Below are positions 1-8,910 of a stretch of 64,000 nt of DNA, one piece after another. Numbering within the stretch: position 1 is the stretch's first letter; the number at the start of each line of letters is the position of its first letter. A model generated the notes under the pieces. The model had not been told where the DNA came from. It worked only from the letters and a program-made list of their open reading frames with translations, and did no database searches. This DNA is from Bryobacterales bacterium (GTDB lineage: Bacteria; Acidobacteriota; Terriglobia; Bryobacterales; Bryobacteraceae): contig JADZCM010000050.1 of NCBI GenBank assembly GCA_020851555.1, forward strand, positions 62,001-126,000. Reading direction: 5' to 3'. The position numbers were made by a program, and so were the translations under genes.

Positions 1-71
1 AGCCGCTCGATGTTGTTCGACTTCAGACGGTGCAGAGTGGTCACGGCGCCCGTTTGATAGAAATCGGCCAT
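1..71 (-). CDS. Glycosyltransferase, N-terminal fragment (glucosyl-3-phosphoglycerate synthase-like)
   Basis: Only the first 23 codons and part of the next are inside the window; the gene runs off the left edge. The start ATG is at 71 (complement) with a GAGGGGA ribosome site just upstream. The N-terminus reads MADFYQTGAVTTLHRLKSNN. I recall this opening from family-2 glycosyltransferases annotated as glucosyl-3-phosphoglycerate or mannosylglycerate synthase-like, which make compatible solutes or glycolipids. The catalytic domain is out of view, so the assignment rests on this short signature. The 276 bases between this start and the antiporter gene carry no recognisable gene. Confidence 0.55.
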   Translation of the reverse strand, partial: MADFYQTGAVTTLHRLKSNNIER

Positions 72-347
72 TGGTACTTCCCCTCTACCAGCCTAGGTCC
101 GCGGACGGCGGGCGGCCATCCCCCGGTAAGGGTATGGAGCGCCGGAAAACCCGGTAGCGCCTCTGGCGTCCCTCGAGACGTTCCTCCGCTTCCCGCGCCT
201 TGGGTTTGCCTTCCGCCGGATGCGGCGCCTCGCTTCCAGGCCCTCAGGCCGGCCGCTTGCACCGTATGGGCGGTGCAGTCAGCCGCCGTCTTCCGCTCCG
301 CGCAGCAGCCGGGCGGGAGCGCCGGGCGGAAACAGCGGCCGCGCGGG

Positions 348-1541
348 TCAGCCCAGGTGAAAAACCTCTTCCTCCGGCCCGGGCTTGGCCACGCCCCGGT
401 AGACGAGGTTCAGCAGCGGCGGCGCCGCCAGGGTGGTGGCTACCGCCATGAACACGACCACTCCGTACACCGGTTGCCGGATGACCCCGAGAGAAAGGCC
501 GATCTGCGCCACCACCATGCCCACTTCGCCCCGCGGTATCATCCCCACGCCGATCCGGACTGCATCCCCCCGCCCCAAGCCGATTGCGCCGGCCCCGCAT
601 CCAATAAACTTGGACAGCAGCGCCGCGGCCAGAATGACCAGCGACAGCAGCAGGGTGGAGGCTTCCGTGAAAGACCTCAGGTCGAAGTGCAGGCCGATTC
701 CCGCCAGGAAGAACGGCACCAGCAGTTCGGTGACGCCGTGCGCCAGGTCGTGAACCCGGTGTCCAACGCTGTCGGCCAGCGCCATGCCCGCCAGGAAGGC
801 GCCGATGATGGCCGCTACGCCCACGTACGCCGACAGCAACGCGAGGCCGAACAGCAGCACCATCGAAAGAGCGAACTGCCCTTCCTCCAGGCGCAGCCGT
901 TTCCCGACGCGCGGGACGATTCTTTCCATCGTCTTCGTCCCCCACTTGGCGACCAGGACGATGAACCCGAACGCCGCCGCGGCGGTGGTCGCCAGCGCCG
1001 GCACCGAAACCGTGCCCTTCGCCAGGCTGCTCACCAGCGCCAGCACCAGCAGCCCGAGCACGTCGTCGATGACGGCCGCGGCCAGAATGATCTTGCTGGC
1101 TCTCGCCTGGAGCAGACCCTTGGAAGCCAGAACCTGGGCCGTGATTCCGACGCTGGTAGCTACCATCGCCGCGCCCACGAAGATCGCCTCCACCTGCGGC
1201 TCTCCCCACAGCCGGAGGATTCCCCAGCCGAGCACGAAGGGAACCAGTACCCCCAGCATGGCCACGACCATCGCCGTTCCGCCCACCTTGAGCAGTTCCG
1301 AGGACTTCACCTGTAGCCCCACGCGGAACAGCAGAAACATCACGCCCAGGTCCGCCAGGGCCGAAAGGAAGTCGGTCGGAGACATCCATCCGAGCACGCT
1401 CGGCCCGATCAGCACGCCTGCCAGAATCTCGCCCACGATCGCCGGCTGGCGCAGCCGTTCGAAAAGTTCGGCCATCACCTTGGCCGAGCCGAACACCGCC
1501 AGCATCGCCAGGGGGATGTCGATCGCGTGTGAGGCGGCCAT
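348..1541 (-). CDS. Monovalent cation:proton antiporter, CPA2/KefB-like membrane domain
   Basis: A 397-residue integral membrane protein with about 11-13 hydrophobic segments and no C-terminal RCK/TrkA domain. It resembles the membrane half of CPA2 Na+/H+ or K+/H+ antiporters. Near residues 30-55 it has the family signature: VGEILAGVLIGPSVLGW, followed by a Phe-Leu-Leu-Phe-Arg-Val-Gly-Leu helix. The protein would sit in the inner membrane and exchange Na+ or K+ for protons. It ends 70 bases downstream of the 3' side of aroA on the same strand; with that gap it could be a separate unit or the last gene after aroA. Ion specificity cannot be read from the sequence. Confidence 0.88.
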   Translation of the reverse strand: MAASHAIDIPLAMLAVFGSAKVMAELFERLRQPAIVGEILAGVLIGPSVLGWMSPTDFLSALADLGVMFLLFRVGLQVKSSELLKVGGTAMVVAMLGVLVPFVLGWGILRLWGEPQVEAIFVGAAMVATSVGITAQVLASKGLLQARASKIILAAAVIDDVLGLLVLALVSSLAKGTVSVPALATTAAAAFGFIVLVAKWGTKTMERIVPRVGKRLRLEEGQFALSMVLLFGLALLSAYVGVAAIIGAFLAGMALADSVGHRVHDLAHGVTELLVPFFLAGIGLHFDLRSFTEASTLLLSLVILAAALLSKFIGCGAGAIGLGRGDAVRIGVGMIPRGEVGMVVAQIGLSLGVIRQPVYGVVVFMAVATTLAAPPLLNLVYRGVAKPGPEEEVFHLG

Positions 1542-1610
1542 AGGGCAATCATAACGTCGCGGCAGGCCGGACCGCCTTGCCGGACGCGGGTGGAGCGCCG
1601 GCGGCGCGGG

Positions 1611-2891
1611 CTACCGGGCCAGCCGGCGCAGCGTTTCGAAGAACTCGGGAAAGGAGACGGCGGCCGCGCCGGCCCCGTCGATCCGGGACTCGCCGTCGGC
1701 GATGAGGGCGGCCACGGCGCAGGCCATGGCGATCCGGTGGTCGCCGAACGAATCCAGGCGCGCGGCTCTCAGTTTCTGTCCGCCCGGCACCGTGAAGCCG
1801 TCCTCCCAGACCTCCACGGCCGCGCCCATGCGGCCCAGATTGTCGGCCACGGTGGCGATGCGATCCGTCTCCTTGAGCCTCAACTCGCGGGCGTCGCGGA
1901 CCGCGAGGCCCTCTTCGCTGGCCGCGCCCAGCACCGCCAGAACCGGAATCTCGTCGATCAGCGCGGCGGTCGCCGCCCCTTCGATGACGCCGCCCCGCAG
2001 CCGGCTAGACCGCGCCAGCAAATCGCCGGCCAGCTCTCCGCCGGTGGCGGCGAGGTTCCGGATTTCGATCTTCCCGCCCATGGAGATCAGGAAGTCCAAC
2101 AGGTGCGAGCGCGTGGGATTCAGGCCCACCCCTTCCACCAGCAGCGATGAGTCCGGCGTGACCAGGGCCGCCGCGAGAAAGAAGGCCGCCGAGGACAGAT
2201 CGCTGGGCACTCTCAACTGGCGGCCTCGCAGCGCGGGCCGGGGCTGAACCGTGATCGCAGGGCCCTTCTTCTCCACCCGGGCGCCGAACTCCCGCAGGGC
2301 CAATTCCGTGTGATCGCGCGTCGGAACCGGCTCGCGAACCGTGGTCGCGGCGTCCGCGTACAGTCCCGCGAGCAGCACGCAGGTTTTCACCTGGGCGCTC
2401 GCCACCGGGAGAGCGTAGTCGATGGCGTGGAGCGCTCCCCCGCGGATGGCCAGGGGCGGGAACCGTCCGTCCCTCCCCTCCACCTCCGCTCCCATCTGAC
2501 GCAACGGCAGCATGATCCTGTCCATGGGCCGCCGCGAGAGCGACTCGTCCCCGGTGATGCGGCTCCGGAACTTCTGCCCGGCCAGGATGCCGGCGAGCAT
2601 ACGGATGGTCGAGCCGGAGTTGCCTGCGTCCAGTTCCCCGGCAGGCTCCCGCAGCCCCTCCAATCCCCTGCCCGCGATTCGAACCTCGCAGCCTTCCACC
2701 GCCACCGGCACGCCCAGCGCGCCGAGACAGCCGAGCGTCGAGCGGCAGTCCGCGCCCGTCGAGTAGTTGCGGATGAGGCTCTCCCCTTCCGCGATGGCCG
2801 CCAGCAGCGCGTATCGGTGCGAAATCGATTTGTCTCCCGGCAGCCGGGCCAAACCGTTCACTCCGGAGGCGGGCGCGACTGTCTCATGCAT
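1611..2891 (-). CDS. aroA: 3-phosphoshikimate 1-carboxyvinyltransferase (EPSP synthase)
   Basis: A 426-residue protein of normal family length. It transfers enolpyruvyl from PEP to shikimate-3-phosphate, the sixth step of the shikimate pathway, in the cytoplasm. Landmarks are the N-terminal PGDKSISHR phosphate-binding motif (residues 18-26), AGNSGSTIRML near residues 89-99, LKETDRI near 343 and GDHRIAMA near 388. The start ATG has a GGGAGGGA ribosome site about 8 bases upstream. A small secreted-looking protein is encoded 21 bases upstream on the same strand, so the two are probably cotranscribed. The glyphosate class cannot be assigned with certainty. Confidence 0.95.
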   Translation of the reverse strand: MHETVAPASGVNGLARLPGDKSISHRYALLAAIAEGESLIRNYSTGADCRSTLGCLGALGVPVAVEGCEVRIAGRGLEGLREPAGELDAGNSGSTIRMLAGILAGQKFRSRITGDESLSRRPMDRIMLPLRQMGAEVEGRDGRFPPLAIRGGALHAIDYALPVASAQVKTCVLLAGLYADAATTVREPVPTRDHTELALREFGARVEKKGPAITVQPRPALRGRQLRVPSDLSSAAFFLAAALVTPDSSLLVEGVGLNPTRSHLLDFLISMGGKIEIRNLAATGGELAGDLLARSSRLRGGVIEGAATAALIDEIPVLAVLGAASEEGLAVRDARELRLKETDRIATVADNLGRMGAAVEVWEDGFTVPGGQKLRAARLDSFGDHRIAMACAVAALIADGESRIDGAGAAAVSFPEFFETLRRLAR

Positions 2892-2912
2892 GTTCTGGTC
2901 CCTCCCCGGCGG

Positions 2913-3305
2913 TTACTCGATCGGATAAGGCCCCGGCTTGGCCACTTCCGTTTCCATGCCCCGCTGCTCGGCCGCCACGGCTACTTCCACGGCGCGCGCC
3001 TGGTCCGCCAGGTAGAAATGGAAAGCAGACTCGTCGCCGGGCTCCAGCACGGCCTCGTCCACGCCGCCGCGGCGGCGTGAAATCATCTTCCGGTCGGCGT
3101 CCAACAGCTCGAAGAACAGCACCAGCTTGGCCAGCGGCCGCGTGCCCGCGTTGCGGACCACGCCGTCGATGGTGATCCTGCCGCCGGCCCGTCCGGCTTT
3201 GAGCTCCCGCACCTCGGCCAGGAGTCCGCTCTGCTTCTTGCGCTTCGGCTGTCCGAGAGACGAGAATGGAGCGGATAGAAGCCCCAGCAGCCATCGTCGC
3301 TTCAT
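2913..3305 (-). CDS. Small exported protein with FxLYD-like domain
   Basis: A 130-residue protein starting at ATG 3305; an in-frame GTG two codons earlier is a less likely start. The N-terminus MKRRWLLGLLSAPFSSLGQ looks like a signal peptide. The rest has the pattern of an FxLYD/DUF3426-type Ig-like fold: a strand with VRNAGTRPLAKLVLFFELLD, then a bulge and DEAVLEPGDESAFHFYL. These domains describe changes in side groups of extracytoplasmic proteins and have no known enzymatic role. It lies 21 bases upstream of aroA and 29 bases from the divergent asparaginase gene, so the short gap must hold both start regions. Function unknown. Confidence 0.7.
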   Translation of the reverse strand: MKRRWLLGLLSAPFSSLGQPKRKKQSGLLAEVRELKAGRAGGRITIDGVVRNAGTRPLAKLVLFFELLDADRKMISRRRGGVDEAVLEPGDESAFHFYLADQARAVEVAVAAEQRGMETEVAKPGPYPIE

Positions 3306-3334
3306 TAGCACTCAGTGTAACAGGAGGTGGACCG

Positions 3335-4432
3335 ATGCTCCGGAGACGGGATTTCGTGCCGCTCGCGCCCGCTGCTGCGGCGGCTTTCGCGCAGGCCCGG
3401 CCAGAGCAGGCCGGCAACGTCGTCATCGCCAGTTCCAACGGCCTGGCCGCCGTGTCGCGCGCCATGGAGTTGCTCGCCGCCGGCGCCGACACGCTGGACG
3501 CCGCAATCGCCGGGGTCAACATCAACGAAGAAGATCCGGAGGACAACTCGGTCGGCTACGGCGGCCTGCCCAACGAGGACGGGGTGGTGGAACTGGACGC
3601 CAGCGTGATGCACGGGCCCACCCGCCGCGCCGGCGCGGTGGCGTCCCTGCGGAATATCAAGACGCCGTCCAAGGTTGCCAGGCTGGTGATGGAAAGAACC
3701 GACCACATCATGCTGGTGGGGGAGGGCGCGCTGCGCTTCGCGAAAGCCATGGGGTTCCGGGAGGAGAACCTGCTGACCGAGAAGGCGCGCCTGGCGTGGC
3801 TCGTCTGGAAGCAGTCTCTCCGCGACCCGTCCGGCGGCAGCAACTGGAGCGATGGGCTCGACGCTCCGCCGGCCCAGCCGGACGCCGCCCTGCGCCGCCA
3901 GTTCCCCGACGCCGCCCCGGCGGACCTCGCCTGGGCCCGGGAGGTGGCGTCTCGCCCTCCCACGGGCACCATCAACTGCCTGGCGTTGAACGCCAAAGGC
4001 GAGATCTCGGGGGTTACGACCACCAGCGGGCTGGCCTGGAAGATCGCCGGCCGCGTCGGCGACTCCCCGATCATCGGCGCGGGGCTGTTCGTGGACCAGG
4101 ATGTCGGGGCCGCCGGCTCCACCGGGCGCGGCGAGGAGAACATCCGCGTGGCGGGCGCTCACACCGCCGTGGAGAACATGCGGCACGGCATGGGGCCGCG
4201 CGAAGCCTGCCTGGACGTGCTCCAGCGCATCGCCCGCAACTTCGGCAACGACCGGCGCCGGCTGGAGCGCTTCGACATCCTGTTCTACGCGCTGCGCCGG
4301 GACGGCCAGTATGCCGCCGCCGCGCTCTGGAACCGTGCCGCCGGCGCGGCCGCCGGCCGCGCCCGGCAGTTCGCCGTCAGCACCCGGTCCGGCAGCCGCC
4401 TGGAGGAGTGCGCCTGGCTTCTGGAGCGTTGA
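3335..4432 (+). CDS. N4-(beta-N-acetylglucosaminyl)-L-asparaginase / isoaspartyl peptidase family hydrolase
   Basis: 365 residues, start ATG 3335 preceded by AGGAGGT. The N-terminus MLRRRDFVPLAPAAAAAFAQ resembles a twin-arginine signal, so the enzyme is probably exported. It belongs to the Ntn-hydrolase asparaginase-2 family: the early AMELLAAGADTLDAAIAGVN block, and the autocleavage region with the likely nucleophile Thr212 in PTGTINC followed by GEISGVTTTSGLAWKIAGR. Family members cleave GlcNAc-Asn or isoaspartyl bonds after self-processing into two subunits. The residue before the nucleophile is Gly rather than the Asp of classical glycosylasparaginase, as in many bacterial homologs. Archease begins 47 bases downstream on the same strand. 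Confidence 0.88.
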   Translation: MLRRRDFVPLAPAAAAAFAQARPEQAGNVVIASSNGLAAVSRAMELLAAGADTLDAAIAGVNINEEDPEDNSVGYGGLPNEDGVVELDASVMHGPTRRAGAVASLRNIKTPSKVARLVMERTDHIMLVGEGALRFAKAMGFREENLLTEKARLAWLVWKQSLRDPSGGSNWSDGLDAPPAQPDAALRRQFPDAAPADLAWAREVASRPPTGTINCLALNAKGEISGVTTTSGLAWKIAGRVGDSPIIGAGLFVDQDVGAAGSTGRGEENIRVAGAHTAVENMRHGMGPREACLDVLQRIARNFGNDRRRLERFDILFYALRRDGQYAAAALWNRAAGAAAGRARQFAVSTRSGSRLEECAWLLER

Positions 4433-4479
4433 GCCGGCGCCTCCGGCCGGATGAAGTCGTACAATGTGTCTGGCAGGCC

Positions 4480-4890
4480 GTGTTTGAAATCCTCGAGCAC
4501 ATCGCCGACGTAGGATTCCGCGCCCGCGGACGGAACAGGGCGGAGTTGTTTGCCAGCGCCGCCCTGGCTCTGGAATCCATCGCCATCGAAACGGACAAGG
4601 TGTGCGCGGTCGAGTATTATCCCATCGCGGTGGCCGGCGAAGACGAAGAATCGCTGCTGGTGAACTGGCTTAGCGAGGTGCTGTACTACCTGGACGGCAG
4701 GCAGGTGGTTTTCGGGCGGTTCGAGATCGACGAGATATCTCCCACGGCGGTGCAGGGCCGGGGGTGCGGGGAGCCGCGCCATCCCGAGCGGCATCCGCCG
4801 AAGCTGGTGGTGAAAGGCGTCACCTACCATCAGCTCAAGATCGCCAAGGACGCGGAGGGGTGGTTCGCGGAAGTGTACCTGGACGTCTGA
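4480..4890 (+). CDS. Archease (activator of RtcB RNA ligase)
   Basis: 136 residues from GTG 4480; the product begins MFEILEHIADVGFRARG, matching the usual archease N-terminus with its His-x-Ala-Asp metal motif. The C-terminus VTYHQLKIAKDAEGWFAEVYLDV also carries the conserved His and the terminal Asp. Archease speeds GTP-dependent guanylylation of RtcB and lets it turn over. The rtcB gene follows after only 2 bases, which supports the assignment strongly. The GTG start is chosen because alternatives further upstream would run into the asparaginase gene and add residues absent from the family. Confidence 0.93.
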   Translation: MFEILEHIADVGFRARGRNRAELFASAALALESIAIETDKVCAVEYYPIAVAGEDEESLLVNWLSEVLYYLDGRQVVFGRFEIDEISPTAVQGRGCGEPRHPERHPPKLVVKGVTYHQLKIAKDAEGWFAEVYLDV

Positions 4891-4892
4891 GC

Positions 4893-6335
4893 ATGGCCGC
4901 GCGCATTCATCTCGAGGCTGTCGACCGCGTTCGCTTCACCGTCGCCCGTGACCCCGGCCGCGGCATGCGGACCGGCGTCCTGGTTTTCGCCAGCCAGGCG
5001 CTGCTCGAACAGATCCGCGGCGATCTTTCCCTCCAGCAGGCCGTAAACGTGACGGCGCTGCCGGGCATCGTCGGGCCGAGCCTGGCCATGCCCGACATCC
5101 ACCAGGGCTATGGCTTCCCCATCGGGGGAGTCGCCGCCATGGACTGGCAGCACGGCGTGGTCTCTCCGGGCGGGGTCGGCTTCGACATCAACTGCGGCGT
5201 GCGGCTGGTGCGGACCACGCTGACCGCCGGGGAGGTCCGCCCGCGGATACGCGATCTCATTAACCAGGCATTCCGCGATGTTCCCTGCGGCGCCGGGGGG
5301 TCCGGCGATGTCTCCATCACTTCGAAGCAACTGGACGAGGTGCTGGTAAAGGGCGCCGCCTGGGCCGTGGAGAACGGCATGGGGGAGCCGGAGGACATAG
5401 AGTACTGCGAGGAACACGGCAGGCTCCAGGGGGCCGGTCCCGAACACGTCTCGGCCCGGGCCAAGCAGCGCGGCCTTCCGCAACTGGGCACGCTCGGCAG
5501 CGGGAATCACTTCCTCGAGGTCCAATACGTCGAGAGCATCCACGATGCCGGGGCGGCGCGCGCCATGCGGCTAGAGACGGACCAGGTGGTGGTGTCGATT
5601 CACTGCGGCTCGCGCGGGCTCGGACACCAGGTCTGCACCGATTATCTCGCCCAAATGGGAGCCGCCATGAAGCGCTACGGCATCTCCCTGCCGGACCGGC
5701 AGCTTGCCTGCGTGCCGATTCAGTCGCCCGAGGGGCAGGCCTACCTGGCGGCCATGCGGGCCGCCGCCAATTTCGCCTGGGCCAACCGGCAGGTGATCCT
5801 GCACCTGCTGCGCGGCTCGTTGCGGCAGGTCTTCGGGAGCGGCGCCCGGGCCGGCCTGATCTACGATGTCTGCCACAACATCGCCAAGCGCGAGCGCCAC
5901 GTGGTGGACGGCGAGAAGCGGGATGTGCTGGTGCACCGCAAGGGGGCGACGCGCGCGTTTCCCCCGGGGCACCGCGAGATTCCGGCCGCCTACCGGGAGA
6001 TCGGGCAGCCCGTGCTGGTCCCCGGAAGCATGGGGACGGCTTCGTGGGTCCTGGCCGGCTGCGAAGGAGCGATGCGCGAGAGTTTCGGCAGCGTCTGTCA
6101 CGGAGCCGGGCGCCTGATGAGCCGCGCGGCCGCCCGCAGAGGACGCGACGCCAAAGCGGTGCTCCAGAAACTGGAGGAGGCCGGCATACTGGCGAGAAGC
6201 GAAACCCGCGACGGGATCCTGGAAGAAGCGCCGGAGGCTTACAAGGACGTCGACGAAGTAATTGAGGTCGTACACGAGGCCGGTCTGGCCCGCAAAGTCG
6301 CCCGCCTCCGCCCCATGGGGGTCATCAAAGGGTAA
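4893..6335 (+). CDS. rtcB: RNA-splicing ligase RtcB (tRNA/RNA 3'-phosphate ligase)
   Basis: 480 residues, ATG at 4893, two bases after the archease stop. RtcB joins RNA 2',3'-cyclic phosphate or 3'-phosphate ends to 5'-OH ends using GTP and Mn2+. Metal ligands are visible: Asp98 and Cys101 in GFDINCGVRL, His206 in GSGNHFLE, and the guanylylated His at about 403 in SVCHGAGRLMSR. Length and motifs match the family. Neither the RtcR regulator nor RtcA is in the window, so this is an archease-RtcB repair pair and not the E. coli-type rtcBA operon. Its last 11 bases overlap the convergent O-antigen ligase gene. Confidence 0.97.
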   Translation: MAARIHLEAVDRVRFTVARDPGRGMRTGVLVFASQALLEQIRGDLSLQQAVNVTALPGIVGPSLAMPDIHQGYGFPIGGVAAMDWQHGVVSPGGVGFDINCGVRLVRTTLTAGEVRPRIRDLINQAFRDVPCGAGGSGDVSITSKQLDEVLVKGAAWAVENGMGEPEDIEYCEEHGRLQGAGPEHVSARAKQRGLPQLGTLGSGNHFLEVQYVESIHDAGAARAMRLETDQVVVSIHCGSRGLGHQVCTDYLAQMGAAMKRYGISLPDRQLACVPIQSPEGQAYLAAMRAAANFAWANRQVILHLLRGSLRQVFGSGARAGLIYDVCHNIAKRERHVVDGEKRDVLVHRKGATRAFPPGHREIPAAYREIGQPVLVPGSMGTASWVLAGCEGAMRESFGSVCHGAGRLMSRAAARRGRDAKAVLQKLEEAGILARSETRDGILEEAPEAYKDVDEVIEVVHEAGLARKVARLRPMGVIKG

Positions 6336-7530
6336 AACCCTCCGGCTGCCGCGACCGCTGCCGGGCCGCCAACACCCCGAGCAGAACGAAGACCCAGGCG
6401 GCCAGGCCGAGACGCTGCATGGGGTAATCGACCAGCGCGTGGGCGAAAACCGAGAGCAGGCCCAGTCCCCAGATGGAACGGACGGCGGGCATGGCGGCCC
6501 AGGCCGCCAGCGAGGCCGTCAGCAGCAGGAACGGGATGCCGCCTTCGGCCGCCCATTCCGCCCAGTCGTTGTGAGCGTGGTTCACCACCAGTCCGATGTC
6601 GAACAGAGCGTAGGCGGGGTACGCCTCCTCGAACGTGCCCAGCCCGAAACCGAGCCAGGGCCGCTCCCGCGCCATGGCCAGCGACGATTGAAGCATCTCG
6701 CGCCGGTGCGCATAAGGATCCGATTGCTCGAACCGGACGAGAAGGTCCCGCCACCCCACAACCACAACGAACAGGACGGCCAGAGCCCCGACTTTCAGGA
6801 GGCCGGCGCCGGCCCCGCGCAGCGAGACAAGCCCGCGGCGCGCCGCCAGCGGCAGCACCGCCAGAATCTCGGCGGTCGCCAGGATCGAACCGGCCCGGCT
6901 CCCGCAGGCGATGACCGAGGCGTACATGACGCCGGCCATCACGCCGTACAACAGCGCGTTCCGGCGGCCGCGGACGCTCTCCAGCACGGCCAGCGGCAGA
7001 AACAGCTCGATGAAAGCGGCGTAGTTGTTCCGGTATACGAACGGCCCCATGGCGTCTTCGTAGCCGGAGGGAAACAGCCAGTAAATCCTGCCGTGCGAAG
7101 TGAAGTACTGGGTCGTCGCCAGCACGCTCACCGCAAAGGCGAAATGGAGAGAGAAGTGCAGGAAGCGGCCGCGGAGGGCGGCGTCCTCGAACGCCTGAAC
7201 GGCCAGAAAGGCCAGAACCAGCGCCGCCATCCAGAACAAGACCGCGTTCCAGGTGTCGAAACGGTAGACGGTCGACCCCAGGGCGAGCTGTAGCAGGCCC
7301 CAGAGCGCAGCCCCCGCTAAAGGCAGCGGCGGGAAGCCGGCGCGAAAACGCGCGCGGCCGAGTCCCCAGGCGGCGGCCCACAGGATTCCCGCCAGGTAGA
7401 CGCCGGCCTGGAGCAGGCTCAGCGCCCAGCGCTCGCGAACCCAGATGGTGAGCGTGCCCCAGACCAGGAGCAGCGCCAGAGCCGCCGCCAGGAGGCGCGG
7501 CAACTCCAGGGCGCCGCCGCGCCGGGTCAT
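6325..7530 (-). CDS. O-antigen ligase / polymerase family membrane protein
   Basis: 401 residues with about 11 membrane segments and the large periplasmic loop of the Wzy_C family. The motif ARERPWLGFGLGTFEEAYPAY followed by NHAHNDWAEWAAEGGIPFLL is typical of these proteins. They transfer or polymerise lipid-linked glycans on the periplasmic face. It starts at ATG 7530 inside the stop of the upstream MFS gene (ATGA overlap), so the two are translationally coupled. It lies outside the main polysaccharide locus that starts near 11.2 kb. Ligase and polymerase roles cannot be told apart from sequence. Confidence 0.85.
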   Translation of the reverse strand: MTRRGGALELPRLLAAALALLLVWGTLTIWVRERWALSLLQAGVYLAGILWAAAWGLGRARFRAGFPPLPLAGAALWGLLQLALGSTVYRFDTWNAVLFWMAALVLAFLAVQAFEDAALRGRFLHFSLHFAFAVSVLATTQYFTSHGRIYWLFPSGYEDAMGPFVYRNNYAAFIELFLPLAVLESVRGRRNALLYGVMAGVMYASVIACGSRAGSILATAEILAVLPLAARRGLVSLRGAGAGLLKVGALAVLFVVVVGWRDLLVRFEQSDPYAHRREMLQSSLAMARERPWLGFGLGTFEEAYPAYALFDIGLVVNHAHNDWAEWAAEGGIPFLLLTASLAAWAAMPAVRSIWGLGLLSVFAHALVDYPMQRLGLAAWVFVLLGVLAARQRSRQPEGFTL

Positions 7531-8786
7531 TTACTTTCGAGGCGGACGCCGGGATTCACAAACAGCCAGAGCAGCGCGCCCACGGCGCACAGCAGCGCGG
7601 GCGCCAGGAAGGACGCCGTCCAGCCGAGCGACGCGGCGATGATGGGAGTCAGGATGGCGGTGGTGGCTCCGCCAATCTGGCCGCCCATGTTCATGAAGCC
7701 CGAGACCGATCCGGCCGAGCTGCCCGCAACGTCCGCCGTCACCGCCCAGTAGCAGCTCTGGCACAGGTACTGCATGCCGATGCCGCAGGCGAGCACGACG
7801 CTGGCCAGCCGGGCGCTCTCCACCTGGGTCGCCAGCGCGATGAACACAGCGGCCCCCGCCATGCCGGCCACGCCGATGCCGCACCTTCCCACCCGTGCGC
7901 CGTAACGCTTGGTGAGCATGTCGGCGATCCAGCCCCCGAAGGGAGAACAGACCGCCATGGCGATGAAGGGGAGCATGGAGTAAAAGGCGCTGGACTTCAG
8001 GTCCAGCCCGCGGGCCACGTTCAGGTACCGGAAGAACCAGGTGAAGAAAATCCACGCCGAGTAGCCGTAAGCGAAATAGCTCAGGGTCATGAACCAGATG
8101 TCTTTCGAGCCGAGGATCGTCCCCCAGGGCAGGGCCTTCTTCGCCACCGCTCCCGGCGCGGCGGCGGGGATGCCGGCCTCGATGTGCGCCAGTTCTTTGG
8201 GGCTGACGAAGGGGTGGCCCCGCGGAACGTCGCGCGCCAGGAAGTGCCAGCCGGCAGCGGCAGCCACGCCGATCAGGGCGCAAACGTAGAACGACCACTG
8301 CCATCCCCAGTTGACCAGGACATAGGTGATGAGCGGAGGAGTGATTCCCGCGCCGGCGCCCACGCCGGCGAAGATGAGACCGTTGGCGATGCCGCGTTCA
8401 TTGGTCGGGATCCACTTGGCAACCAGCCGGTTGGAAGCCGGGTAGACCACCGCCTCTCCGGCGCCCAGGATGACGCGCACGGCGAGGAGCATGGCGAGAG
8501 ACATAGCCACGCCTCTCGGAACCATGGCGGTCAGCGCGGTGAACACGCTCCACCACAGCACCCCGAGCGTGATGACGCGGCGCGGCCCGAACACATCCGC
8601 CAGCCGGCCGGCCGGCGCCTGAAAGAAAGCGTAGGCCCAGATAAACGCGCTGAAGACCCAGCCCATCTGCACGTCCGTAATGCCGAAGTCCTTCTGGACG
8701 GCCGAGCCGGCGATGGAGATGTTGACGCGATCGAGGTAGGAGATCGCGCTCATCAGGAACACCCAGAAAATGAGAACCCAACGCAC
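7527..8786 (-). CDS. MFS transporter, anion:cation symporter (ACS) family
   Basis: 419 residues from GTG 8786, which has an AAGGAGAG ribosome site upstream; a longer reading upstream would add an unlikely Arg-rich tail. Twelve membrane segments. The first helix and loop (MSAISYLDRVNISIAG) and the loop RLADVFGPRRVI are typical of the ACS group, which includes hexuronate, galactonate and glucarate carriers. It would be an inner-membrane proton- or Na+-coupled importer of an organic acid. Substrate is unknown. Coupling to an O-antigen ligase gene through a 4-base overlap is unusual for this family. Confidence 0.9.
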   Translation of the reverse strand: MRWVLIFWVFLMSAISYLDRVNISIAGSAVQKDFGITDVQMGWVFSAFIWAYAFFQAPAGRLADVFGPRRVITLGVLWWSVFTALTAMVPRGVAMSLAMLLAVRVILGAGEAVVYPASNRLVAKWIPTNERGIANGLIFAGVGAGAGITPPLITYVLVNWGWQWSFYVCALIGVAAAAGWHFLARDVPRGHPFVSPKELAHIEAGIPAAAPGAVAKKALPWGTILGSKDIWFMTLSYFAYGYSAWIFFTWFFRYLNVARGLDLKSSAFYSMLPFIAMAVCSPFGGWIADMLTKRYGARVGRCGIGVAGMAGAAVFIALATQVESARLASVVLACGIGMQYLCQSCYWAVTADVAGSSAGSVSGFMNMGGQIGGATTAILTPIIAASLGWTASFLAPALLCAVGALLWLFVNPGVRLESK

Positions 8787-8910
8787 CGAAGACTCTCCTT
8801 GCCGTGGGATGCGGCGAGACCGGCGTGCCGCCGCCGGCCTCACACAAGCGGACAGTATGTCATGGCGGACCGGACCGGCGCAAACCGGCCGGATACACGG
8901 CCGGCGCCGT

